63,102 bases of DNA from Parcubacteria group bacterium ADurb.Bin192. GTDB lineage: Bacteria > Patescibacteriota > Patescibacteriia > 2-12-FULL-60-25. This document shows, piece after piece, positions 16,787 through 24,329 of this stretch. Within the stretch, counting starts at the first letter, position 1, and the number at the start of each line of letters is the position of its first letter. The notes under the pieces are model-generated. The model was not told the DNA's origin, made no database searches, and saw nothing but the letters and a program-made list of their open reading frames with translations. Made by a program: the position numbers and the translations under genes. The stretch spans positions 1 through 63,102 of the forward strand of contig MWCR01000009.1 in the NCBI GenBank assembly GCA_002070095.1. The letters are read 5' to 3'.

Positions 16787-17709
16787 TGTTCAAAGAGTGA
16801 TTGAGCTATGGCATTGGCATTATACAGCATGAGCGTGGTATATCCCATGTCGCTTCCGCCCAGCGGATCCAAAACCGCGGTTTTGAGTCCCAGATCTTGA
16901 GAGAAAGGTTTGATAACCTGTTCAGATAATTGAGGTTCGATAAATATGGTGTGCAGTCCGTGGTTTTTTATCTTGGTTTGCAATTCAGCCAGTTGGTCGA
17001 TGGTGGGTTCTTGCCCGGGGTTGGCTTCAAAGGCGCCGATCACGTTTAAATCATAGTCATCCGCGAAATAGCCCCAGGCATTGTGATAAGTTAAAATATC
17101 ACGCTTCTCAAAATCCCTGAATTTATGCTTGATGGCTTCATCCGTGTAATTGAGTTCATCCATATAATCGGCCAAGTTTTCGGCATACAGTTTTTCATTG
17201 GCCGGATCCAAAGTTATTAAGGCTTGAGTAATATTGCCGGCCATGATTTTGGCGTTTTTTACGGACAGCCAATAATGAGGATCTTTGTTCTCTTCGTGAT
17301 CTTCTTTTTTGAGCTCATCTTCTTCATGTCCGTGATCATGCTCTCTTAAATTCAAGCCTTGATCCATGGTTATGATTTCAACTTGCGGTATATTGGCGGT
17401 CAGCGATACAGCCCAATCATCCAGACCATGGCCGATGGTAAATATCAGACGCGCGTTTTGCAGATCCCGCATGTCTTCCGGGGTGGGCTCATAAGTATGC
17501 GGGCTGGCTCCGGGGGGCAGGATGGTCATAACCATTAGGCCTGAATCAGCGCCCGCGATTTGCCAAACCATATCGCCTACCGGGGGAATGGTGGCGGCCA
17601 CTAAAATTTGGTTGGTTGGAGCTTGTGGTTTTTGTTTAAAATTAAGCAGCAACAGAGCCCCGGTCAAACCGGCCAGTGCTATCAGAGCGATCAAAATGGT
17701 TTTTTTCAT
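16783..17709 (-). CDS. znuA: Zinc-binding protein of the ABC transporter
   Basis: The roughly 308-aa protein starts with a membrane anchor (MKKTILIALIALAGLTGALL). The mature fold shows cluster A-1 features: SPHTYEPTPEDM with a metal His, GHGLDDW, and later HNAWGYFADDY and the DPLGGSDMG C-terminal motif. Between the first and second metal ligands is an acidic His-rich loop (REHDHGHEEDELKKEDHEEN), typical of zinc rather than manganese binders. It is 14 bases downstream of zur in one operon. Confidence 0.94.
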   Translation of the reverse strand: MKKTILIALIALAGLTGALLLLNFKQKPQAPTNQILVAATIPPVGDMVWQIAGADSGLMVMTILPPGASPHTYEPTPEDMRDLQNARLIFTIGHGLDDWAVSLTANIPQVEIITMDQGLNLREHDHGHEEDELKKEDHEENKDPHYWLSVKNAKIMAGNITQALITLDPANEKLYAENLADYMDELNYTDEAIKHKFRDFEKRDILTYHNAWGYFADDYDLNVIGAFEANPGQEPTIDQLAELQTKIKNHGLHTIFIEPQLSEQVIKPFSQDLGLKTAVLDPLGGSDMGYTTLMLYNANAIAQSLFEQ

Positions 17710-17723
17710 AATCAAGTTAAGAC

Positions 17724-18137
17724 TTAATTGCATTTTTGGCAGTAACCGAAAAACTCCAAACTGTGTTTGGTGACGGTAAAGCCTTGTTTTTTAGCTGACT
17801 TAGAGACGTCTTTTTCCAAGTCATGTTGCATAAATATGGGATGGACCCAGCCGCATTTCAGACAGATTAAGTGATGATGATGCCGGTTGTCCGCCAGCTC
17901 GTATGTTTTTCGTCCGTCTCCGAAATTCAGTTCGTGAATCAGTCCGTTGTCGAGCAAACAGACGATCTCGCGGTAGATGGTGGTTTTGTGCGGACGTTTG
18001 TTTTTGGGAAAACCGGCCATCAGCTGTTCGGCGGTCTGGCAGTGATTGGTGGTCAGGCTTTTCAGCATGGCCGAACGCACGGCGCTCGTCCGGCAGCCCG
18101 GTGGCTTATGAGTCGGTTTTTTGGCGCAAGGGGTCAT
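17724..18137 (-). CDS. zur: Fur-family regulator, probably Zur
   Basis: The 137-aa regulator has an N-terminal winged helix, with HKTTIYREIVCLLDNG as the recognition region. The C-terminal dimerisation domain has the HHHHLICLKCG metal region and a second CxxC near the end (CQKC), which together form the structural zinc site. Placement in front of znuA-znuC-znuB indicates zinc-responsive repression. The start at 18137 is chosen because a perfect TATAAT box ends six bases before it; a possible ATG at 18155 lies inside the operator. Confidence 0.9.
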   Translation of the reverse strand: MTPCAKKPTHKPPGCRTSAVRSAMLKSLTTNHCQTAEQLMAGFPKNKRPHKTTIYREIVCLLDNGLIHELNFGDGRKTYELADNRHHHHLICLKCGWVHPIFMQHDLEKDVSKSAKKQGFTVTKHSLEFFGYCQKCN

Positions 18138-18173
18138 GGTGCAATTATAATGCAACTAAGTTGCATTTGTCAA
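18138..18173 (-). promoter_or_regulatory. Consensus promoter with palindromic Zur operator
   Basis: On the minus strand TTGACA (18168-18173) and TATAAT (18144-18149) are separated by 18 bases. The spacer is filled by a perfect 19-bp palindrome, AATGCAACTAAGTTGCATT (18149-18167), which shares one base with the -10 box. A regulator bound there would block RNA polymerase. The -10 lies six bases before the zur ATG, so the message is probably leaderless. Confidence 0.85.
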
Positions 18174-18189
18174 AAGATGAAGAGGGTAT

Positions 18190-18221
18190 AAAAAATCCCC
18201 CGCGGCTTTTGGCAGAGGGGG
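18190..18221 (-). terminator. Terminator of tRNA-Gln
   Basis: On the minus strand CCCCC (18217-18221) and GGGGG (18197-18201) close a loop of about 15 bases, followed by TTTTTT. It begins three bases after the tRNA CCA. Confidence 0.65.
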
Positions 18222-18223
18222 AG

Positions 18224-18297
18224 TGGCTCCGGGACAGGGATTCGAACCCCGATAAACGGCTTCAAAGGCCGCTGTCCTACCATTAGACGATCCCGGA
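18224..18297 (-). tRNA. tRNA-Gln (anticodon UUG)
   Basis: The cloverleaf is complete. The acceptor arms TCCGGGA and TCCCGGA pair fully, the anticodon arm is GCGGC-CTTTGAA-GCCGT giving UUG, the T arm is CGGGG-TTCGAAT-CCCTG, the discriminator base is G as usual for glutamine tRNAs, and CCA is encoded. Confidence 0.95.
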
Positions 18298-18344
18298 AAG
18301 GTGCGAACAGTATATGTTTATGAGCTTCAATAGTCAAGATTGGG

Positions 18345-18725
18345 TCATCGGGCGTTGGGCGCCAGCCTGACATAAGTGACTCCGCCGGTCTCTCCGGGGC
18401 GGGTGCTGTCGCGCCAGTCTAAAATATAAGACTCCTTTTCTTGGCGCATGGAGTTAAGCAGATCGTGAGTTTTGTTTTTTAAGCGGCCATACCCTCGGCC
18501 GTGGATAATGCGCACGACTTTGTCTTCGATGCGCCGCCCTTGAGCTTGTTCGTGTTCCAGGAAAGATCTGACGGCCTGCATGGCTGATGCGTCATCTGTG
18601 CAATGCTCTTGATGCAAATCTATTGCCGGTGTTTGCGGGCTCTGCTCGGCCGCCGTGTAAATGGGCCATTGCGGATCAGATAATGTCTCGGGTGTGTTAT
18701 ATGGGTTGTGTTTCCATGGTTTCAT
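18345..18725 (-). CDS. Smr-domain protein
   Basis: The 126-aa protein is almost entirely a stand-alone Smr domain. It has the IDLHQEH motif (about residues 35-41), a helix DASAMQAVRSFL, then VVRIIHGRGYGRLK with the HGRG loop. Smr domains of MutS2 and related proteins are endonucleases or nucleic-acid binders; small versions like this may act in RNA quality control or DNA processing. It has an N-terminal extension of about 30 residues of no recognised type. It lies between tRNA-Gln and a divergent small-gene unit. Confidence 0.85.
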   Translation of the reverse strand: MKPWKHNPYNTPETLSDPQWPIYTAAEQSPQTPAIDLHQEHCTDDASAMQAVRSFLEHEQAQGRRIEDKVVRIIHGRGYGRLKNKTHDLLNSMRQEKESYILDWRDSTRPGETGGVTYVRLAPNAR

Positions 18726-18774
18726 AGCATGTGGATATTGTCAGCCGATATAATATATCTTGAAATATCAGGAC

Positions 18775-18803
18775 TTGACAAAAAACAAATTTTTTGGTAT
18801 CTT
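18775..18803 (+). promoter_or_regulatory. Strong promoter of the small gene
   Basis: A perfect TTGACA (18775-18780), a 17-bp AT-rich spacer and TATCTT (18798-18803) form a near-ideal housekeeping promoter. The expected start, near 18810, leaves a leader of about 26 bases before the small ORF. Confidence 0.75.
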
Positions 18804-18835
18804 GTATTCACTAATTATTAATCCGTATATAGCAT

Positions 18836-18940
18836 ATGATGTTTGATGGAGAAGACACACAAATGACGCCTCCAACGGATACTCCTGAGGAGACCGCAGC
18901 TCCGGCTGAAGAAACTCCCGCAGGTGAAGAGAACGCCTAA
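18836..18940 (+). CDS. Small acidic Pro/Glu/Thr-rich peptide gene
   Basis: The 34-codon frame begins with two ATGs and encodes a peptide rich in Glu, Pro, Thr and Ala with no hydrophobic stretch, so it would be soluble and probably unstructured. A second possible start at 18863 has a GGAGAA site before it and gives 25 residues. It is flanked by a near-consensus promoter and a good terminator, so it is a self-contained unit that is probably well transcribed. It could also be a small RNA, but the frame is clean and biased. I do not know its function. Confidence 0.55.
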   Translation: MMFDGEDTQMTPPTDTPEETAAPAEETPAGEENA

Positions 18941-18954
18941 TACAGGCAAAAAAC

Positions 18955-18981
18955 AATCCGCACTAGTTGCGGATTTTGTTT
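18955..18981 (+). terminator. Terminator of the small gene
   Basis: AATCCGCA (18955-18962) pairs with TGCGGATT (18968-18975) around CTAGT, followed by TTGTTT. It lies 14 bases after the small ORF stop. Confidence 0.8.
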
Positions 18982-18983
18982 AC

Positions 18984-19012
18984 TTTACTAACCGTGTTTA
19001 TGACGGTATTAT
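18984..19012 (+). promoter_or_regulatory. Promoter of the nuclease gene
   Basis: TTTACT (18984-18989), a 17-bp spacer and TATTAT (19007-19012). The -10 ends six bases before the ATG at 19019, again placing transcription start at the start codon. Confidence 0.55.
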
Positions 19013-19018
19013 TTTTTT

Positions 19019-19630
19019 ATGAATAAGCAGTTTAAATTTTTATTGGCCGTGCTGGCGGCTTTGGCCGTGCTGTATTTCGGCGGGCAGTTGGCGGACAACG
19101 GTTCAGCTGATCAAACCCCGATTACGTCCGAGATCAGTGCGGATGAGCTTTTGAATGACGGAGAAAAAATCGTGGATCAGGCCTTAGCTCATCAAGCCAA
19201 TGCCTTGGTGGTCAGGGTGGTTGACGGCGATACCATAGTGGTCAAATTGGATGCTGACCCGGACCGGGAGCAAAAGGTGCGCCTGCTGGGAGTCAACACG
19301 CCGGAAACCGTGGATCCGAGAAGGGCGGTTGAATGTTTTGGTCAAGAAGCCTCGAGTTTCGCTAAAACCGTGTTAACCGGCCGGCGGGTATTTTTGCAAG
19401 CTGATCCTGAAGCCGACGAGATGGATAAGTACGGCCGTTTGTTAAGAAATTTATACCTGGAAGATGGTTTGGATTTTAATGCCACTTTGGTGGTCAGGGG
19501 TTTTGCCAACGCGTACCTGTCTTTTCCTTTGAACGAAGAACGCAAGGTTCAATTAAGACGCTTGGAAAAACAAGCTGAACAGGCCGGAGCCGGATTATGG
19601 TCGGACCAAGCTTGTATAGGCGGTGAATAA
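19019..19630 (+). CDS. Secreted thermonuclease-like (SNase) protein
   Basis: The 203-aa protein has an N-terminal membrane anchor or signal (FKFLLAVLAALAVLYFGG) and a complete staphylococcal-nuclease fold from about residue 60. Catalytic landmarks are VRVVDGDTIVV, VRLLGVNTPETVDP (first Arg and Glu) and DKYGRLLRNLY (second Arg). It cuts DNA and RNA with calcium outside the cytoplasmic membrane, so it may scavenge nucleic acid for a cell with limited nucleotide synthesis; that use is an inference. It starts the rightward run that includes the VKOR-DsbA gene. Confidence 0.9.
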   Translation: MNKQFKFLLAVLAALAVLYFGGQLADNGSADQTPITSEISADELLNDGEKIVDQALAHQANALVVRVVDGDTIVVKLDADPDREQKVRLLGVNTPETVDPRRAVECFGQEASSFAKTVLTGRRVFLQADPEADEMDKYGRLLRNLYLEDGLDFNATLVVRGFANAYLSFPLNEERKVQLRRLEKQAEQAGAGLWSDQACIGGE

Positions 19631-19634
19631 AAAT

Positions 19635-20843
19635 ATGTTTCAAAAAATCGACAGAGTAATATGGGCCCGCCGGATTATTTTTTGGGGCGCGCTGGCCGGC
19701 CTGTTCGCGGCTTCTTATTTATTATATACCTATTCATCGGGCGCTGAACTCAAGTGCGGCCCCTTAAGCGGGTGCGACGTGGTCAGGGCTTCCAAGTGGT
19801 CGTCTTTGTTCGGTATTCCCACGCCCGCTTTTGGCGTGTTTTTTTACGTCTGTGTTTTGTCGATCAGCTTGTTTAGGGTTTATGTTCCGGATCAGCGCTT
19901 AAAGATGGGCCGAGGTTTGATGATGTTATTCGCCTGGGCCGGATTTTTGGAATCGTTTTATCTCACTTTGATACAAAGATTCGCGCTTAATACTTTCTGC
20001 TTTTGGTGCTTGGTTTCCGCGGCCGCGGCCACCGGTATTTTTGTTTTTGTGTGGCTGGATAAACCCAAGGAGCTTAACCGGACGCAAACAGATCGAGAGA
20101 TGATGGTTTATTTTATATCTTTATTATTGGGAGCCGCGGCCGGGCTGATTGGTTTTTACATATTGTTAAAACCGGCGCCGGTTAAAACCATGGATTTGAA
20201 TTTAGATCAGGGAGCCCCTGGTAAATTTATTTTGCCTGAAGGACAAGCAACAAGTTCCATGGGAGAGGTCCCGGTCTTGAGCGATGAGCCGGTTAATCAG
20301 CAACAGGATCCGGCAGATCAGGAAGAATTTTATTCGGTTTTGGACAATCAGACGCCGGTCGAAGGTCCCATGACGGCCAAGGTTACTGTGGTTGAGTTTA
20401 TGGATTTTGAATGCCCGGCCTGCGGCGTATATCACAAGCTGGTCATTAATCCCATACGCGAAAAATACCGGGGAAAAATCAGATTCGCGGTCAGGCACAT
20501 GCCTTTGACGCAAATTCATCCCCGGGCCTTGGACGCGTCAGTGGCCGCGGTTTGCGCGCAAAGGCAAAACAAATTTTTCCCTTATTACGATTTATTGTTT
20601 GATAATCAAAAGGCTTTGTCCAAACAGGATCTGATCGGATACGCGCTTCAATTGGGTTTGAATCAAGCGGATTTTGAAAAGTGTTTGGAGGATAAACAAG
20701 CCCTGGATCAGGTTCAGAGAGATTACCGGGCCGGAATGTGGTTTGGAGTCATCGGCACCCCCACCTTGATTATTAATGATGCTTTGATAGACGGTACTCC
20801 GAACTTGGACAGTCTAAGCAAATTGATTGAAGAACGTTTATAA
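19635..20843 (+). CDS. VKOR-DsbA disulfide-forming fusion protein
   Basis: The 402-aa protein (from the ATG at 19635; a GTG at 19623 would add four residues and overlap the nuclease gene) joins two oxidative-folding parts. Residues about 10-180 form a vitamin K epoxide reductase-type domain with five hydrophobic segments, the loop cysteines in LKCGPLSGCDVV and the quinone-reducing pair in FCFWC. After a linker, residues about 235-400 are a DsbA/thioredoxin domain with the CPAC active site in FMDFECPACGVYH and a cis-Pro in GTPTLII. Fused forms oxidise exported proteins and pass electrons to quinone. Cys-bearing exported proteins in this window are plausible clients. Confidence 0.92.
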   Translation: MFQKIDRVIWARRIIFWGALAGLFAASYLLYTYSSGAELKCGPLSGCDVVRASKWSSLFGIPTPAFGVFFYVCVLSISLFRVYVPDQRLKMGRGLMMLFAWAGFLESFYLTLIQRFALNTFCFWCLVSAAAATGIFVFVWLDKPKELNRTQTDREMMVYFISLLLGAAAGLIGFYILLKPAPVKTMDLNLDQGAPGKFILPEGQATSSMGEVPVLSDEPVNQQQDPADQEEFYSVLDNQTPVEGPMTAKVTVVEFMDFECPACGVYHKLVINPIREKYRGKIRFAVRHMPLTQIHPRALDASVAAVCAQRQNKFFPYYDLLFDNQKALSKQDLIGYALQLGLNQADFEKCLEDKQALDQVQRDYRAGMWFGVIGTPTLIINDALIDGTPNLDSLSKLIEERL

Positions 20844-20851
20844 ATTTTTTT

Positions 20852-22135
20852 ATGCACAAGATGGAGGGGGATCCTTTCGCGGGTTCTGATTCGGCTCTAA
20901 AGCAGGAGCTTGTCCGGCGTGTCTCAAAAACCGTTTTGCGGAGCGCAGAGCGCGGACGGCGCGGGCTTTTTGAAAAATTGACGGTCAAGAATGCCGAAAA
21001 GCTGGCTCGTTTGCTGGAGGAGAGGCCTGTTTTTTATCAAAATCAAGAAGATGCTCCGCGGGAAATATTATTGGAGGCGGAATTGGCCGAGCGTTTGCCG
21101 GCTGAATTTTTTGATCATCCGACGCAATGGATAGAACAACAGCCCAATGTCAGCCGTGGTTACGAAAAAGAAGATTTGTTGCCCACCGGAGAAACTATTG
21201 AAGAGCTGTGGTTCATGCCCTATGACGTGTCCAAAGTAAAATTGATTGACTTGTCTGACGGAGAAAACGATTTACGCTTGGTTTCCAAACGTTTGGATCC
21301 TAAAGATGCACGCGAAATAGTTTTGGCTCGTCGAGCGTATGACGCGGGCATCCCCACGCCTAAAGTCATGGGCGAAATTATGGATCGCGGCAATCTGTAT
21401 GCTTGGTTTGAATATGTTCAGGGGATTAACTATGACGCGTTTTTGAGAAAAAAGATTTTTCGTGATTTGGATTTGATCAGGGTTTCCGCGGTATCGGCCG
21501 ATGACTTCAAGGCTTGTTTTTCCGAAAAGTCGGTTTTTGGGGATTTGCCGGAGTCGGTTAAGCGGGAATTGGAAAATATGTACCATGACGCGGAGATGTT
21601 GCGATTGAAAAATGAGTTTGCTTATTCGATACCGCACATTAAGGAATTGTTTAATAGCAAACAATCGTCTAGAGGTTGGGCTTTTCTGCAGTATGTTTTT
21701 GAGCGGGTGCCCATACTGGCCGGGGATCCATCCAAACTGCAGGCCGTGCTTAAATATTTTGGTTTTAAAAACACGGAGGACCTGATCAGCCGTATAGATT
21801 CTTTGGCCGGTTATGACAGGCAGCTTAATCTTGACAGTGCTTCGCGTGATTTTTTCAGAGCTATAGATGTCCGTGGAGCGCGGTTGTCCGGTGAGTTGAA
21901 TAGTGTTAATAATGCGATAAGAAAAAAGATTTTAGATTACTATTTTGGTCATGATCCAAGATTGAAAAAACAAGAGATTTTGGAGCTGTGCCAATCACGC
22001 GGTATCGCGCATAAAGATTTCAATAATCGCAATTTTGTAATTGAATGGGACGTGGAAAAAGATCGCCCGCTAAAGAGCGCGGACGGTCAGGCGCGCATGT
22101 TGTTGGTCGACTGGGAAACAGATGACAAGGATTGA
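20852..22135 (+). CDS. Protein-kinase-like fold protein, unusual architecture
   Basis: The 427-aa soluble protein carries scattered kinase signatures. LRLVSKRLDP (Lys146) matches the ATP-anchoring lysine strand, and REIVLARRAYDAGIPTPKV the C-helix and following strand of small-molecule or ABC1-type kinases. After it, GNLYAWFEYVQGINY looks like the hinge. GIAHKDFNNRNFVI (about 384-397) matches the catalytic loop H-x-D-x4-N, and LLVDWETDD (about 418-426) sits where the DFG-type metal-binding Asp belongs. About 190 residues separate the hinge and the catalytic loop, and the protein ends right after the metal-binding motif, so there is no activation segment or usual C-lobe end. I infer a kinase-like enzyme of unknown substrate. 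Confidence 0.6.
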   Translation: MHKMEGDPFAGSDSALKQELVRRVSKTVLRSAERGRRGLFEKLTVKNAEKLARLLEERPVFYQNQEDAPREILLEAELAERLPAEFFDHPTQWIEQQPNVSRGYEKEDLLPTGETIEELWFMPYDVSKVKLIDLSDGENDLRLVSKRLDPKDAREIVLARRAYDAGIPTPKVMGEIMDRGNLYAWFEYVQGINYDAFLRKKIFRDLDLIRVSAVSADDFKACFSEKSVFGDLPESVKRELENMYHDAEMLRLKNEFAYSIPHIKELFNSKQSSRGWAFLQYVFERVPILAGDPSKLQAVLKYFGFKNTEDLISRIDSLAGYDRQLNLDSASRDFFRAIDVRGARLSGELNSVNNAIRKKILDYYFGHDPRLKKQEILELCQSRGIAHKDFNNRNFVIEWDVEKDRPLKSADGQARMLLVDWETDDKD

Positions 22136-22192
22136 GAGATGGGTATGATTATGGTTTGACGTATCCGGTTGAGCTGGTAAGCTATGCGCCAT

Positions 22193-23704
22193 ATGCGTAT
22201 TTCAGTCCAATTATTATCTCAAAATGATTTCAGCACGGAGGCCTATGCCGTGGGTGTGTTTAACGGGCAGGGCTTGGAAAACGAGCTGTTTTTTTTATCG
22301 CCGGATTTGGCGTCCGCTGTTTCCGCGGAATTAAAAAGACGGGAGTTTCAGGGCAAAGAAGGTGAGTCCTGTGTTCTTCCATTGTTTCAAAATAAACAGG
22401 TCAAACATTTAATTTTTATCGGCTTGGGTAAAAAACGTCTTTTGGAAAGCCAGAGCGTCCGGTCTTTTACGGCCCGGGCCATCAAGGCGGCCAACGGCGT
22501 ACAGGCCGGGGAGTTGAGTTTCGATCCTGGTTTGATGGATGATTTGGAGGATTTTTCTGCCGGTCTGCAGGCCGCGGCCGAGGGCTTGGAATTGGCCGCT
22601 TACCATTTTTCGGTTTATAAAAAACGGACCGCCAAAGAAGCCGTTAAAAAATACAAAGTTGAGTCAGCGGTTTTTTATACTCGTGATAAAAAAAACACGC
22701 TCAAATCTCAAAAGGTTTTGGAATGGGCCAAGGTATATTCGGAAGCTGTTTTTTTGGGGCGTGATTTGGTCAACACGCCTTCCATGCACATGCATCCCGC
22801 GGAAATGGTCAAGGTGGCTCAAAGTTTGGCGGTTAGAGGTTCCGGTATCTCATGCAAAGTATTTGATAAAGAAGCCATGGCCAAGCTGGGCATGCACGCG
22901 TCTTTGGCCGTGGGCCAGGGGTCGGTGCATGAACCCAAGTTTGTTCATTTGATTTATAAACCTAAAATCTCCCGCAAAGCCAAGAAGCTTGTCTTGGTCG
23001 GCAAGGCCGTGACTTTTGATTCGGGCGGTCTGTCCATCAAGCCGGCGGACGGTATGATTGACATGAAGATAGACATGGCCGGAGCGGCTTCGGTGCTGGG
23101 GGTGTTTAAAGCTTTGGCCAAAATAAAACCCAAGGCCGAAGTGCATGGTTTGTTTGCGGCCGTGGAAAATATACCCAGCGGTTCGGCTTATAGGCCGGGG
23201 GATGTGGTGGCGGCCATGGACGGTACGACCATTGAAGTGGAAAATACGGATGCCGAAGGCAGAATCACTTTGGCTGATGCTTTGGCCTATGGCACGCAAA
23301 AGATCAAACCCGATTACATGATTGATTTGGCCACTTTGACGGGCGCGGTCATCATTGCTTTGGGCAGTGACATAACGGGCATGTTTTGCTCGAATCAGGA
23401 TTTGAAAAATAAATTACAGCAGGCTTCGGACGCGGCCGGTGAATTGATGTGGGAACTGCCTTTGCACGCGCCGTACCGTGAATTGATTAAGTCAAAAATC
23501 GCGGATGTTAAAAATGTCGGCGGCCGGCCGGCCGGTACCATCACCGCGGCTTTGTTTTTGGAAAAATTCGTGGGACAAACACCCTGGGCGCATTTGGATA
23601 TCGCGGGGCCGTCTTATGCTGAAAAAGAAAATAAGCCAGAATTGCCTGTTGGAGGCACGGGTTGGGGAATCAGAACCTTGTTGCATTTGATACGCGGCTT
23701 GTAA
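22193..23704 (+). CDS. pepA: Leucyl aminopeptidase (M17)
   Basis: The 503-aa cytosolic peptidase releases N-terminal residues from peptides. The C-terminal catalytic domain shows the metal and substrate motifs GKAVTFDSGGLSIKP, DMKIDMAGAASVLG and NTDAEGRITLADAL, the family signature, then GGRPAGTITAALFL. The N-terminal macro-like domain (residues 1-160) is present. The ATG at 22193 is chosen because a TTGACG/TAAGCT promoter-like pair (22156-22183) ends nine bases before it; an ATG at 22184 adds three residues. It may recycle peptides for an organism poor in amino-acid synthesis. Confidence 0.95.
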   Translation: MRISVQLLSQNDFSTEAYAVGVFNGQGLENELFFLSPDLASAVSAELKRREFQGKEGESCVLPLFQNKQVKHLIFIGLGKKRLLESQSVRSFTARAIKAANGVQAGELSFDPGLMDDLEDFSAGLQAAAEGLELAAYHFSVYKKRTAKEAVKKYKVESAVFYTRDKKNTLKSQKVLEWAKVYSEAVFLGRDLVNTPSMHMHPAEMVKVAQSLAVRGSGISCKVFDKEAMAKLGMHASLAVGQGSVHEPKFVHLIYKPKISRKAKKLVLVGKAVTFDSGGLSIKPADGMIDMKIDMAGAASVLGVFKALAKIKPKAEVHGLFAAVENIPSGSAYRPGDVVAAMDGTTIEVENTDAEGRITLADALAYGTQKIKPDYMIDLATLTGAVIIALGSDITGMFCSNQDLKNKLQQASDAAGELMWELPLHAPYRELIKSKIADVKNVGGRPAGTITAALFLEKFVGQTPWAHLDIAGPSYAEKENKPELPVGGTGWGIRTLLHLIRGL

Positions 23705-23741
23705 TCTGAAATTGAATGTGGATAAAGATGGCGCGCGGTTG

Positions 23742-23750
23742 TGATATACT
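23742..23750 (+). promoter_or_regulatory. Extended -10 promoter of the glutaredoxin gene
   Basis: TGaTATACT is an extended -10 box 18 bases before the ATG at 23769. It resembles the boxes in front of rlpA-like, era and pilA. Confidence 0.5.
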
Positions 23751-23768
23751 GTAGCCATCAGTTTAGTT

Positions 23769-24029
23769 ATGCACGTAACCATTTATTCGACGCCTACTTG
23801 TCCTTATTGCAAATTGGCAAAAGATTTTTTTAAGGATAAAGGTATTTCTTTCACCGAGGTGGACGTGGCCGCCGATCCGGCCGCGGCCAATGAAATGGTT
23901 AAAAAGTCCGGTCAGATGGGAGTCCCGGTCATCGAGATTGACGGGCAAATCGTAGTGGGTTGGAATCAGGCGGCTCTAAATGATATAATAGAGCAAGGTT
24001 CCAAAAAGAAAGTTAAAAGTGCGGCTTAA
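23769..24029 (+). CDS. Glutaredoxin
   Basis: The 86-aa thioredoxin-fold protein has the CPYC active site at residues 11-14 (STPTCPYCKLAKDFF), the cis-Pro loop MGVPVIEIDG and a C-terminal Gly-rich turn. It reduces protein disulfides or mixed thiols in the cytoplasm. It probably works with the peroxiredoxins encoded about 600 bases away. Confidence 0.92.
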   Translation: MHVTIYSTPTCPYCKLAKDFFKDKGISFTEVDVAADPAAANEMVKKSGQMGVPVIEIDGQIVVGWNQAALNDIIEQGSKKKVKSAA

Positions 24030-24062
24030 TTAATAAAAATGAACCTTATTTAATAAACAAAT

Positions 24063-24263
24063 ATGCCAACTGTTAAAAAAGCGCGAAAGTGCGCCACTAA
24101 AAAGGCTTGCAAAACCCGCAAAGCCGCCTGCAATAATCTGACCGAAGGAATGTTGCATGAGTTTGTAGAGCACAAGTCCAGTGTCTTGGCCATCATGGCC
24201 GGAGCCTTGAGCTTGGGAGCCTTGTTTGCCATGATGCTCGGAGTGAGCGCGGCCGGCTTCTAG
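24063..24263 (+). CDS. Small Lys/Cys-rich single-span membrane protein
   Basis: I do not recognise this 66-aa protein. The first 24 residues are very basic and carry three Cys spaced within ARKCATKKACKTRKAACNN. A single hydrophobic segment (about residues 41-62) follows. The positive charge suggests an N-in topology with a cytoplasmic, perhaps nucleic-acid or metal-binding, head. It ends before a strong bidirectional terminator. Confidence 0.6.
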   Translation: MPTVKKARKCATKKACKTRKAACNNLTEGMLHEFVEHKSSVLAIMAGALSLGALFAMMLGVSAAGF

Positions 24264-24285
24264 AATACTTGATTTAAATCAGAAA

Positions 24286-24316
24286 TAAAAACGGCTCGTT
24301 AAACGAGCCGTCTTTT
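24286..24316. terminator. Bidirectional terminator
   Basis: ACGGCTCGTT (24291-24300) and AACGAGCCGT (24302-24311) form a stem flanked by A-rich and T-rich runs. It separates the rightward small gene from the converging oxidative-stress operon. Confidence 0.85.
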
Positions 24317-24329
24317 GGTGTTTGAATAA

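Noticed and set aside
18768-18956. A 62-codon minus-strand frame opposite the small acidic peptide gene
   Set aside because: It runs through the promoter and terminator of the plus-strand unit.
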